From positions 1 to 37,895 of the forward strand of contig LWCA01000235.1 in the NCBI GenBank assembly GCA_001642005.1: a DNA stretch of 37,895 bases, in the 5' to 3' direction. This document shows positions 9,499 to 20,311 of the stretch, one piece after another. The notes beneath the pieces are model-generated. The model did no database searches and was not told the DNA's origin. It was given only the letters and a program-made list of their open reading frames with translations. Made by a program: the position numbers and the translations under genes. Each line of letters opens with the position of its first letter. Positions within the stretch are counted from its first letter, which is position 1. This DNA comes from Intoshia linei (lineage: Eukaryota; Orthonectida; Rhopaluridae).

Positions 9499-10155
9499 CA
9501 GGGCCGTGGAGGGGGATAGGCCATATGGATGGGCCTAGAATCATGAAGGTCTAGTTTTTTAATTTATTATGACTAGGGCCATTGTAAGTTAATAAAGTTA
9601 ATTTTTGATGTTAATCAGCATTATTATCCTATTAATTAGCTAATTAATTTTATAGGTTAAAAAAATAAAAATACCCTTAATGATGACCAATGCGATTTCC
9701 AACCGTTATTTTTTATTTTTAGATAATGATCGATCGATTAAGCCGGTGCTTCCCAATCTTTTTATGTTCGCGGCGCACTATATACAGTACATTGAATATG
9801 TTTATATCTTTGAAAATGTGTATTATCACAGTCGTTCTCAAACGTTTTTAATAAGTGTCCCAACAAACGCAATAATATATATTTTTTTTTGTAATATAAA
9901 GTTTGAAAAATAATTATAAATATAGAAAAATATATTTTAAAGTTACTGTTTTAGTGTATTTATAGAATGTATATTATTTTAGACATTTAAAAGACATTTT
10001 TATAATTTTAAATTGAAAGTCGTTAAAATAAATAATAAAAATTAAAAAAAAATCAGATTTAGCTGCCGGCGCACCATTTGGAAAGCAATGGATTAATCAA
10101 TGTATAAATGTCCCATTTTTTTTATATAACCTACTGCTGACTCCCCACGGTTATG
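9499..10155 (+). mobile_element. hAT-like MITE, family B, second copy, interrupted
   Basis: Ends CAGGGCCGTGGAGGGGG and inverted CATAACCGTGGGGAGTC. Its interior matches the 4260-4430 copy in three blocks: GGCCATAT with ATCATGAAGGTCTA near 9525-9555, AGATAATGATCGATCGATTA near 9721-9740, and ACTGCTGACTCCCCACGG near 10133. The blocks are separated by about 160 bp of unrelated sequence and by a whole second element (9744-10090), so this copy was hit at least once after insertion. Confidence 0.66.
9744..10090. mobile_element. hAT-like MITE nested inside a family-B copy
   Basis: Left end CGGTGCTTCCCAATC and inverted right end CATTGCTTTCCAAAT, with TTCGCGGCGCAC and GTGCGCCGGC just inside. It is flanked by GATTAAGC (9736-9743) and GATTAATC (10091-10098), 7 of 8 identical. 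The first of these 8-mers is present once in the uninterrupted family-B copy, so this is a genuine target duplication. A 77-codon frame across its left half (9680-9913) is repeat-derived. Confidence 0.75.
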
Positions 10156-10316
10156 TGTACGCCTAACTAATTTTGTGTATAATATACCTTTAGTGGTGCG
10201 ACACACACTTTGACGAACGTTGGCATGAGTAGATAAACTGTTTGAAAATACTGCTAAAAATTTAATAATTGCTAATTATTAGCATAATACAATTAATAAA
10301 TAACTACTTTAAAATT

Positions 10317-13300
10317 ATGAATTTTTTTAGAGACCCTGAATTTAAACATAATACATCTAAAACATCGTGTAGTAAATCTAAGCTTAATATATTGCATGGT
10401 TTCCTTAAAGGTATGAATATTTACATATCCTATAATTAATACATTCTGCAGTCAAATTACAATCAGAAAATATACACATTAATTTTGATAAGGTTGGAGA
10501 TGGAATTCATGTAGAAATATGTGCTGTTTTACTATTATTGGTGGTTTGTGCTCTAATATGTGAAAATAATGAAAAATTCGTGAATCAACTATGTATGAAT
10601 GAAAATCACCCTGAAATGGAAAATTTAATATATCTTATGGTTCGAAACATACTACAAAACAATGTTCCTCACATTAATCAAAATTTTCAAAGCATTCTTT
10701 ATGAAGGTGATTTTTAAATTTTTGATAATATATAAAATATATAAACAATTAGATTTGGACATTTCACTTGAAAAAACTTTTAAATCTTATGATACAATTT
10801 GTGATTCACCGATTCACAAATTTTCAAACACTACGGATGAATCGGTAACTTTTTGAAAACGTAAAACTTAAAAATTTAGAAAATGATACAACTCTATTAT
10901 TCTAAAATTGTAACTTTATCAACCAAGCTCATGTCATGTGAAGATTCCATTCAAGATTTAAACTCTGATTTGAATGAAAAAAACATGGAATTGAAAAATT
11001 ACAGTATGTTTCTACATAACATTTTTTTAACGATACATTTACATTATTATTTATTATTAATACCTGTAATAATTCCAACATGTATGAAAATTTAATAATT
11101 TTACAAATTCATTTAGAAATTGATAAAATTAGATAAGAAATTATGCCTGTTAATTTAAATACTCAAAATTGCGCCAACTTAACTTTTTTTACAATCAAGT
11201 ATTCTTTGAAAAAATGTGAAAAAAAGTAATAAAAATGTAATTCACAATTTTTTGTATAATTTAAAATTATTCAAGTATATTTATTCAATTTTGTTAATAT
11301 AAAATTGAAATGTTCTTACCCATTGAAACTTAAATTTAATTGACAAAAACATTAATAAATTAAAATTATGTATGTTCCTTTGCAACTCATTTTTTGGCGC
11401 AATTAAAATTAAAAAAATTGCTATAGGTAATATTTAAATTTAAAATGTATGATTATTTCAGAAATTATTATATCGGAATATGAAAAAAAGAATAAAAAGC
11501 TGTCAAAAAATAATATTTTTTATGATCAAAGTATGATTGAATTGGAAAGTAAAATTAATGAATTTAAAAAAATTGCTGACAAGTATTAAAAATTAATTGT
11601 AAAAAAATGAAAAAATTTTAGATACGAAAATCTGTTGGAAAAGTACAATTTACAAAATCAAGAATTAACAAATATAAATAAACAAAATTTGGAATTGCGT
11701 CAATTAAATTTTGAAAAGGAAGAATTTTATGCTCGGCATAAGCGATTATTTAAATTGTTGGAGGAAGGACGACAAAAGTTTAGTAAATTATCGGCTGAAA
11801 AAGAAAAAATGAAACAAGATTACAATTTAAGAATTTCCGATATTGAAGGGAAAAATAAGACACTTGAAAATGATTACCACGAATTGAAAGAAAATTACGA
11901 GTTTTTACAGAGTCAATCTGAATCTGTTAAAAGTGGCGATGTTTCTAGATTGAATTCCACATTGCCTTTAAATTATGAATTGGAATTAATTTCTTTAAAA
12001 GATAAAGAAAATGATTTAATGGAAAAAATGAAATTACTGCAAGATGTAATTTTAGAAAAAAATGATGTGATCGAAGAAAAATCTAATGAAATTATTCACA
12101 TAAACACAAAAAATTGTAGATATGTAGAAAATATTAGTAATTTGAAAAAATTACTAGCACAGAATGTTGAAAATGAAAGAAAAAATTCTTTTCATATTTC
12201 AAAAATTTTGAAAAAGGAAAATTTAAAATATCAATATATAGTTGATAATTTTACAAAAATTGACTCTTTAGATACAATTTCAACAAGTTTAAATGTTAAA
12301 ATCAATGACATTAGTGAAAAATTAAAAACTTTTAAAATTCAAACAAAACACTGTAAATATAATTTCGACACACTTAAAATAAGATATGATCATATTGTTG
12401 AAAATGTTAAAAAAACTTTTAATGTTGTTTTTGAAAAATTGAAGGACATTGAAGGGAAGTCTATAAATTTAAATATTTTCGATACATTGAATTCTAGTAT
12501 AAATGATTGTTCAAATATTGTTAAATATGGAGTAAATTTCAATTCAATAATCAAAACTATGTCGGATGAATACACTGAGAATGTTGAAAATCATAATGAA
12601 ACTATAAGGAATCTTACTGAATCTCATTGTAATGAACGTTTGCTTTGGGAAAAAAAGTTTAAAGTCATTCCAAAAGTTTTTGAAATATTATCAAACAATT
12701 TCATTGCATTTATAGACAAAATGTCCATTTTAGATAACATTGATAAAATGACTGATAAATTACAGGTATTAATTATAAAATCTATTATTTTGTGTATAAT
12801 TTTACAACAGAAGAATGACGAAATAATTGATATAAATATTTTACAAAAAAAATTAAACTGTTCATTGAAAACTACGGAAGATTTAAAATTAATGATGAAA
12901 ACCATGTCGGATGATTACGCCGAAAAACTTGAAGATCACAATGAAACTTTAAACAATCTTGCTGAATCACATTCTAATGAACGTTTGTTTTGGGAAAAGA
13001 AGTTTAATGTAGTACCAAAGGTTTTTGAGACATTATCAAACAATTTTGTTAACAGTTTCAACAAGATGTCTATTTTAGATAATATTGACAAAATGGCTGA
13101 TAGATTGCAGGTTTTAATAATAAAATCTGTTATATTATGTATAATTATTCAACAAAAGAATGATGAAATAATTGATGTAAATATATTAAATGAAAAATTA
13201 AACTGTTCATTGAAAACAACAGAAGATTTAAAATTAATGATGAAAATCATGTCGGATGATTACGCCGAAAAACTTGAAGATCACAATGAAACTTTAAACA

Positions 13301-16300
13301 ATCTTGCTGAATCACATTCTAATGAAATTTTGCTTTGGAAAAAGAAGTTTAACGTAATACCGAAAGTTTTTGAGACATTATCAAAAAATTTTGTCAGCAG
13401 TTTCAACAAAATGTCTATTTTAGATTATATTAATAAAATGGCTGATAGATTGCAGGTTTTAATAATAAAATCAGTTATATTGTGTATGATTATTCAAAAA
13501 AAGAATGACGAAATAATTGATGTAAATATATTAAAAGATAAATTAAACTGTTCATTGAAAACCACAGAATATTTAAAATCAATGATGAAAGCAATGACGG
13601 ATGCTTATGCTGAAAAATTGGAAGATCATAATGAAACTGTACACCATCTTGCTGAATCACATTCTGAGAAAACTTTGTGTTGGAAAAAAAAGTTTAATAT
13701 AATTGTTGAAACATTATCAGATAAGGTCATTACAAATTTAAAAGAAAAAGAAATTTTTGACTGGACTGATAAAATGACTAATAAATTACAAGTTTTGATA
13801 TCAAAAGCATCAATTTTAAATGATTGTCTGAAAGAAAAAGAAAACAAAATACTTGATACGAGACAATTACTATATGAAGCATTAAACCAAATAAAAATAT
13901 TAAAACAATGCAAGTCAAAATCAAAGCATTTTTTAAATGAAAATATAATCGCTTTATTGGATAGTATTATGTTGGTTTTAAACGATAAAAAATCTGAATT
14001 TAACAATTACTTTTTAATTATAAACAATAAATTAATTTTAATTCAAAATGGTCTCGATAAAATTCAAAAAAAAGTTCAAAATTACGATATATTGAAAAAT
14101 GAACTAATTTCATCCAAAGATGAGATTAGTTTGATCAATTTAAAAAGTTGCCAACAAAGTGATGATATACGAAATTGTGAAACTAAAATGAAGGAGATTT
14201 TATACGATTTTAACAATTATAAATTAAATATTTGTTCGAAATTAAAGAAATTGATATCAATAGTTCCGAATGATTCAAATTACAATCTCAAAGACCATTC
14301 TGAGTCTGATTTTGATGAAAATTTTGATAATTTGTATCTAAATCTAAAACAACAATTGTCACATATTTTTGATTGTGATCAAAATTCGACGTTAACCGCA
14401 ACCAACATTAGCAAGGAACAAACTGTTGATAGTCAAGAAAACAATGTTTTTGATTTTGTTGGTTTAAATCCCCAGGTGTATAATATTCCTTATCAGAAAA
14501 TCAATGAAACCAAATTTTATTTAGGTTTGTCAAAACTTTTATAATTAGTATTCCTCAAGGGTGATTCTCAAATTCTTACACACTCGTTTCCGTCATAATT
14601 TTTCACGTTTTTTATTTAGTTATGATCCATACGATCACGAAATTTTTTTAAATGGATAAATGATTCATTTGTAAAATGTAAACTGAATACAATGACGCTT
14701 GTGGAGCCTACTCTCTAGAACAGTGTCCACCAAACGTTTTGACATGGGGGCCGGAATAATTAGAAAATATCAGCGGGTCAGATGGAAAATATACATGACG
14801 GTATTTTAAATTACGATGTAAAATTTAAATTAATAAGTTTCTCATGATCTAGAAATGACAAGTCGATAGTATATATTTAACATCTAAGTCGATGATATAT
14901 GATAATTTGTAAGATATTACCGGTGTATTTTGTATTATATTTGTTATTCGCAGGCCGGATAAAATGCAATTGGACTGTAGTTTAGTGGTCACTCCTCTAG
15001 AGCGACATAATCATTGATCTTACTAATTTATCATATTGATTTTTTCAAGAAATTTTTGTGGGTTTCTTTAGGGAAAAAGTTTCATCCAATTTTAAAACAA
15101 TTTGAAGATAACTTTGGGTCTAAAATTTGATTGGTTTTTAATCCAATTTTTAAATATTTTTATGATAATTTTTCGACCTAAATTTTGTGGAGTTTTTCAA
15201 ATGAACATTTTTTTTATCCAATTTTTAAAGATTTTAAAGGTACTTTAAAATGTTAAATGAAAATGAAAAAAGCTTACCTTTAAAAACCGTATCAAATTTT
15301 GGTCCCAAAATTATTTTCAAAATCTTGAAAAATTGGGTGAAAATAAGTTTCCCTTAAAAACCCTATTAAATTTTCACCCCAAAATTATCTTCAAAATGTT
15401 TAAAAATTGGTTGAAAAAATAAATAATATGATTAATTAGCAAAATCTATAATTATGTCGCTCTAACAATACATCGCTCAACTGAATGTTCGCCACGCTTG
15501 TGAGTCTCACAAATTTTTAATGTTTAGAACTAATCACTCGGAAAAAAGGATTTTTCCTTCATGGTTGCTAAAATTTTGGTTTTTTATTTTGTGTTGGATT
15601 AACAATTTTTTCTGGTAAGGTTTGGTAAAATCGAAGTTTTCAAAAAAATGTAGGAAAAGAGATTTTACCTTAACGTAATACTGAGTTGATAAAATTGAAT
15701 TTTTTATTTTGGGGTTGAATTAAAACGTTTTTTGAAAAATTGTGAGAAGGGTTTTTATATAAAGGACTTGAAATGGTATTTTTTATTAAATATTGTTAAT
15801 GGTATGATTAAAGTGGAATTTTTAAAATAATAATTTCACAGTCTTCTAATGATAAAATTTTATTTTGGGATAAAATCCCAACATGTGTCAACTTTAAGTA
15901 ATTATTTTACAGAAATAAATCAATTTTTTAATTTTTCTGGTAACATCTTCGACCATGACCAAATCTTCCGTTTTCGAAATATAAACCAAGTGTGTATTTC
16001 ATGTAAAAAAATAATCAAAACGTCTAAGGGTTAACATCGACAGCAAAGGTGGACAATTGGTACCAATACAAAAAAATTGATTTAAATCTTTGTAAATGAA
16101 ACATTTTCAATTTTTAACTTATTCATATTTAAAAAAACTTTATGTTCGACCCGCCCGAGGGATCTAATATTTATAGTCATAACAAATTTGTTACCTTTAG
16201 TTATATTATTATTTTAGGTGAAATTTTTAATCCTGTTCAACCAATGACATTTTTCAATGGTGATAATCTACCTATACCATGTAAAGACCTTGATTTGAAT

Positions 16301-16857
16301 GAAAGCGGTCAAGGTTTAATTTTGTAAAAAATATACTTATACATAAATCAGAGGTTGGGCAATTTACGGTCCACGTTTTTATTGGCTTCAAGAAAATTAC
16401 CGAATGTTTTTGTTACATATATATTTTCAAATATAAATCATGCCATAAAAAACGTGACTATTTTACGCCTGGATACCTTCATTGAAGTCTTATTACATTA
16501 ATTTGAAATATAGATACGACATATTTTGTGGGTAACTCGATAAACACAAACATGAAATCTAATGAGGACATTTATTTGGACGCCATCAACACGAAAATAA
16601 ATAACATTAATTTTACACCATCCCCAATATCAACATCTCAAGATAACATATCATTGAAGAGAATTGATCAACTTCAAAAACGAAACAAAATATGTCCAAA
16701 TCATTTAAAATCCAACTATCCATTAGAATTAATGACTGCTCCACCTTCACAAAACATTAAATTAACGGGAACACCAATACTCGAATCAAAAAAAGGTGCA
16801 ATTGAGCAGGATAGTTTGAATGTAGATTATCAGCAAAAAAAGAAAAAGGTTTTATAA
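10317..16857 (+). CDS. NUMA1: NuMA-like spindle-pole / cortical dynein adaptor
   Basis: Eight exons (10317-10410, 10452-10706, 10753-10844, 10880-11003, 11462-11582, 11622-14524, 16218-16313, 16514-16857) total 4029 nt, 1342 aa, every junction in phase. Residues about 1-120 (LNILHGFLKVKLQ; GDGIHVEICAVLLLLVVCAL) fit the later helices of the NuMA/Hook N-terminal domain. Residues about 150-1190 are coiled coil with a four-fold 115-aa repeat at 542-1000. The C-terminus (about 1278-1300) holds LQKRNKICPNHLKSNYPL, aligning with the LGN/Pins-binding segment of NuMA (RNRVCPPHLKTCYPLE in human), followed by GTPILESKK. In animals NuMA links LGN-G-alpha at the cortex to dynein and orients the spindle. 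Human NuMA is about 2100 aa. The first helices of the Hook domain are missing, so an upstream exon may exist. Its 3' end faces PSMB5 across 83 bp. Confidence 0.82.
11004..11461. other. NuMA-like gene intron 4 (458 bp)
   Basis: This intron is AT-rich with a clear GTATGT donor and a TATTTCAG acceptor. No repeat ends or coding pattern were recognised in it. It is about ten times longer than the other small introns of the gene. Confidence 0.6.
12559..13885 (+). repeat. four in-frame 345-bp tandem repeats inside the NuMA-like coiled coil
   Basis: Copies begin at 12559, 12904, 13249 and 13594, each exactly 345 bp (115 codons) apart. The unit starts MSDDYAEKLEDHNETLNNLA and includes KKFNVVPKVFETLS, KMSILDNIDKMADRLQVLI and KLNCSLKTTEDLK. 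Copies 2 and 3 are nearly identical in DNA, which points to recent duplication. Copy 4 is diverged and lost a few residues around KKKFNIIVETLS. The unit length is compatible with a continuing heptad pattern. Confidence 0.92.
14721..14994. mobile_element. hAT-like MITE with 8-bp target duplication
   Basis: Ends CAGTGTCCACCAAACG and inverted GAGTGACCACTAAACT, with GGCCGG near both ends. Flanks CTCTAGAA (14713-14720) and CTCTAGAG (14995-15002) agree at 7 of 8. The 274-bp body is non-coding. Confidence 0.78.
15000..15462. mobile_element. TA-flanked fold-back MITE
   Basis: Both ends read GAGCGACATAAT in inverted orientation, each next to a TA (14998-14999 and 15463-15464), the Tc1/mariner signature. 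The arms stay complementary far inward (TTTGAAGATAACTTTGGG against CCCAAAATTATCTTCAAA), giving a large imperfect hairpin. It lies exactly at the right target duplication of the neighbouring hAT MITE. Confidence 0.78.
15540..15745 (+). repeat. TTGGTAAAATTGG-type repeat block, copy 1
   Basis: Successive loosely repeated units such as GGTTTGGTAAAATCGAAG and TTGATAAAATTGAATTTT, with TTTATTTTGGGGTTGAA. An inverted copy of the same block occurs at 19915-20110. Confidence 0.6.
16349..16510. mobile_element. possible hAT-like fragment in NuMA-like gene intron 7
   Basis: The intron between 16313 and 16514 begins, after a few bases, with CAGAGGTTGGGCAATTTACG, a typical hAT-type end. No convincing matching right end was found, so this is a fragment at best. 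Confidence 0.3.
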
Positions 16858-16940
16858 TGTTCGTTGACGAAATTGTTAATAATATTTAAATTTAGAAAAA
16901 CTCTTTGAAAAAGTTATTTAAAGCAAAAAAACGATTTTAA

Positions 16941-17942
16941 TTAAATTTTAGTTTTGTATGCATAATGCAGTTTTCCTACATCATCATTTGAGATAAATTC
17001 CCAACCATTTTCGTTGATATGATAAACTAAAATGATGTATATAAATTAATCATGAAATGAAACCATTCACGGCGCCACCACTGGCAGCATCACGATGTGT
17101 TGCATGATAAATTGCTCTTCTACCTAGATCTATAGCTTCCGGTTTGGTTAGGTTCCATTTGTATCCATTGTCCAGTATTCCGTAGGCATAAGTGGACCCC
17201 GAACCAACAGAAAAAATATCATTGGTCAACCTTACTCCATCATTATCTACATAATAGATTTGCATTCCCTAAAATATTAATATTGTAAATTAAGTCAAAA
17301 TAGTACTTTATGATCAGCTCCGCAAACCATAGTACCCTATTTAAGATTAAATTAAAAAATCAATTTTTAAAATATTTTCAAACCATTGATAAACCCATTC
17401 CTTTATATTGTCCAACCATGTTTGCCAAAACTTTCGATGCAACGGAAACTGTAATTCTTTTTTTGTTTCGTAGTTCATACAAGCTAAAATTTAACTGACA
17501 ATTTTTAAAATCAAAATGTACTTGCACTCTGTCGTTAAAACACGTTCCCAAAATGAACAATCTGCAGCACCACCGGCCATGGTACCCAACAAATACTTGT
17601 TAATTTTAATTACTTTTTTCACCGACCCAGAAGCTAATTATAATAAGAAATTTTTTTTAAATTAAAAACCAATCCATGTTCCAGCTGTAGCTCTCGAATC
17701 CACTGCAACAACCAACCCTTTCCCATAAACAAATGCCAATGTGGTCGTACCACGATTAAAATTGAATTTTACTTTGGATTGGTTGAACCCCTTGAAATTA
17801 ATTTTAAAATTATTGTAATTCAAACCAAAAAGGGCTTGCATAATAAGGGTCTTTCAAAATCTACATTTTCTTCATTGGACGAATCTTTTTGTGTGATTTT
17901 TGCAATAGTTTCATCCAAACCACAGATTTTTGATAATGACAT
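16941..17942 (-). CDS. PSMB5: 20S proteasome subunit beta type-5 (chymotrypsin-like)
   Basis: Seven exons (17826-17942, 17670-17790, 17522-17633, 17384-17483, 17307-17336, 17064-17268, 16941-17026) total 771 nt, 256 aa. The propeptide ends at NRG just before the catalytic threonine of TTTLAF (about residue 54). The mature part shows [11 protein letters not shown] (Asp17 region), [10 protein letters not shown] (Lys33 region), [58 protein letters not shown] and DAASGGAVN, as in other beta-5 subunits. It forms the chymotrypsin-like site of the 20S core in cytosol and nucleus. All catalytic residues are intact. Introns are 36-52 nt. It is convergent with the NuMA-like gene and divergent from PC4-1. 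Confidence 0.96.
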
Positions 17943-18101
17943 TTTCAGGTTATTTTTAATATAATTTAAACTTTATATAATTATAAAAAGTGCTTATCAA
18001 CAAAAAAGTGCGCAATCAGATTGTCTGCTTGGTACATTTATTTTATTTATTTACACTGGTTTAGTTTTTATTTTATCAATTACTCGATTTATATAAGTAA
18101 T
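17943..18101. promoter_or_regulatory. bidirectional promoter, PSMB5 / PC4-1
   Basis: The two divergent start codons are 159 bp apart. TTATTTACAC lies about 50 bp before the PC4-1 ATG. No other element was assigned. Confidence 0.6.
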
Positions 18102-18904
18102 ATGACCGCCGAAAAATTATATGAGGTAATTATCTTAATTTCACTATTTCATTTTCTTATTATTTTAGCTTTCAAAATCTCGTTTCATTTCTGTTAGTGA
18201 GTTTAAGGGTAAACAATTTGTTAATATTCGAGAATATTATGAACAGGATGGAGAATTAAAACCTGGTCGAAAAGGTATACTTTATTTCAGAGTTATTTTG
18301 TCCGGTCCCAATATGCAGTCAAAAACGAGGAATACTATTTCCTAACTTATATAATATGCTACACGATTTTTGTTTGTGTGTGTGTCTGTGTGTTCTCAGC
18401 TTTATTTAAATAACTACCCGTCTTAGATTTTTATAAAGTCCACATTTCAGTTTTTTCCGGGGTGTTCGCAACCATAATTTCAATCTCACATCTTACGGAT
18501 CAAAAACCCCAATGTCCCTCTTCGAAAATCAAACGAGTTGGAGAATTTAAAAAAATATATATGTTGATACGGATTTTAAAATCATAAACATTATGATAAA
18601 TTTAAATTTAAAAAAATTATATCTTCAGGGCCCAAACCCCAAATTACCGTTTTTTTTTAATGAAAACAACCCTAGAATTTCGAAAAATGTGCTTTCGGCA
18701 GAGCTAGGTCCTGTTTCTACGTAGTACATAAAAGTCAACCTAGTATCATTATATTTGGCCGCACAGCTCAAAATTTCAATAATCAAAAAGATTTGGGCAA
18801 CTGACTTAATCTATTTACATTATTTTTAAGGTATATCTCTAACCAAAGAACAATGGGAGAAAGTTAAAGAACATACTGATAAAATTGATGAATGTTTTAA
18901 TTAA
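18102..18904 (+). CDS. SUB1: PC4/SUB1-type ssDNA-binding coactivator, copy 1
   Basis: Exons 18102-18125, 18169-18274 and 18831-18904 total 204 nt, 67 aa. The protein is almost only the PC4 C-terminal domain: RFISVSEFKGKQFVNIREYY, then KPGRKGISLTKEQW and KVKEHTDKID (human PC4: RKGISLNPEQW). This domain dimerises and binds single-stranded or melted DNA at promoters and repair sites. The N-terminal Ser/Lys-rich regulatory half of vertebrate PC4 is absent, as in short eukaryotic forms. Intron 2 is 556 bp and carries a GT microsatellite (18370-18393) and the block shared with the second copy. AATAAA directly follows the stop. Confidence 0.93.
18692..18753 (+). repeat. 60-bp block shared with the PC4-2 upstream region
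   Basis: CAGAGCTAGGTCCTGTTTCT followed by ACGTAGT and AGTCAACCTAGTAT is repeated with few changes at 21648-21709. Here it lies in intron 2 of PC4-1. CTAGGT and ACCTAG can pair as a small hairpin. Confidence 0.75.
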
Positions 18905-19914
18905 AATAAATTTTTTTATGAATATGCTGAGATTCAATGATATCAACCAAGTTCTTTAGAAACCCAATAAAGGAAAATAAATGTTAGCAATGCTATTTTC
19001 GACAAATTTTTAATTTTAAAGTGAATTTGAAATGTATTTAATTTATTTCCCAAGTGATTCATCCAGATTCTAGAAAAATGTTTACATTGTTAGATTTTGC
19101 TTTACTATTAATTGATTATTAGATAAAGGTATACCATTACGAATATTGTATCTGACTAGGTTGAGATTGAAACTTGTAGCAATATTAATTATCTACATTT
19201 TGAATTATGTAGAAAAAACTCAATATTAATATTTCTGCATTACTTTAAAATAAATCAATGATAAGAATCAGGATCATGTGTTTTCTCGACATAATTTTGA
19301 CATTAATTATAAAAGTTTGCTACTCTGCATTTGATTTTTGATTAGATAAAACATTAATTTTGTCACTAATTTTTCATGAAAATTTATTGTTATCTTTGTA
19401 TCGTCGTTATTGAACTCAGTGATAAGATTATTGTTAAAAGTAATTATGATTTTTTTATATCATAAGTGTGAATGATTCTATATCGTAGTTTTAACAAATG
19501 AATTTTTGTTTATGCTTTGATAAATACCGTGATAAGTCATCTACGATCTGTATTTTAAGCAATAAGCTGATTTTTTTCTTTTAAGTTCATTGATTTTCAA
19601 ATTTATAGTTGCAGTTTGTACTAAATTGATATTTTCTACCATAAAAAATATTTTTATTATCGCAATTTTTGGTTTATACAAATTTGTATGCAAAAATTTC
19701 GTTAAATACTTAGATCACTGGTTCCTGATTGAGATCTTGGTGGTCCAAAACCATTCCTGGGTCCGTGAGATTTAAAAAACATTATAAACTTTTTTAATTT
19801 TTAATAGATTTGTCAGATGTTGGGTATTTATCCCAATGCCTAGACCACGGTACATTATTATTTAAAAATCCCACTTTTATCCTATTATTAATAAAAGTTA
19901 CAATTTTAAATTCC
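18905..19914. other. intergenic, no gene recognised
   Basis: AT-rich sequence with no supported coding region. A GC-richer patch at 19712-19770 (CACTGGTTCC, GGTGGTCC, CCTGGGTCC) looks like one end of a hAT-type element without a detectable partner. Confidence 0.45.
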
Positions 19915-20110
19915 TTTATTATGGAAAATCCCTTTTTTTTGACAAACACAATTTTATCAAATCTTTATATTTCAACCCCAAAATAAAAATCTAATTTTAG
20001 CAATTCTTGTGAGTAACAATGTTTTGCAGCGGAAATATCATCTTTTTCCAATATTTTTTTGAAAAATCCGATTTTACCAATTCTTATGACTTATAAATAG
20101 AGTTCAACGT
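19915..20110 (-). repeat. TTGGTAAAATTGG-type repeat block, copy 2 (inverted)
   Basis: On the reverse strand this reads GGTAAAATCGGATTTTTC, then TTGCTAAAATTAG and TTTATTTTGGGGTTGAA, matching the block at 15540-15745. Confidence 0.6.
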
Positions 20111-20311
20111 TTTTGTGGGAACCTATTTAATACTTCAATTACACGATAATGATGTTACTAAAACACCTAATTATTTTATAATATTAATTAAAAATATAAA
20201 AGTAATAACTGTTGATAATTTAAATTTCGTATATGTATTTAAAGGCTTTTAATGTTATATATTTACAAGCCAAAAAATAGATGCACACAATAAATTTTAA
20301 ACCATATTGAA

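Larger units (their letters stand above)
14525..16217 (+). other. NuMA-like gene intron 6 (1.7 kb), host of repeats
   Basis: The donor is TTTAG|GTTTGT and the acceptor TATTTTAG|GTGAAATT; phase is kept (Leu-Gly-Glu). It contains two adjoining MITEs and a TTGGTAAAATTGG-type repeat block. The exon-like frame beginning at 16142 runs through the acceptor, and its part before 16218 is taken as intron because the coding continuation from exon 6 is in phase only at 16218. Confidence 0.6.

Noticed and set aside
12390-14006. Three minus-strand frames of 61-126 codons opposite the coiled coil
   Set aside because: They are antisense shadows of the strongly coding, repeated NuMA-like exon, with lysine-rich codons read backwards as Phe/Leu/Ser.
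16142-16217. Separate small gene starting MFDPPEGSNIYSHNKF
   Set aside because: The in-phase acceptor at 16218 joins the downstream part to the NuMA-like gene. The upstream part has no independent support.
17484-17521. Coding extension [12 protein letters not shown] in PSMB5
   Set aside because: It is open in one frame, but using the TTTTAG acceptor at 17484 joins ECN to LYELRNKKR in phase, exactly as in other beta-5 subunits, with a typical 38-nt intron.
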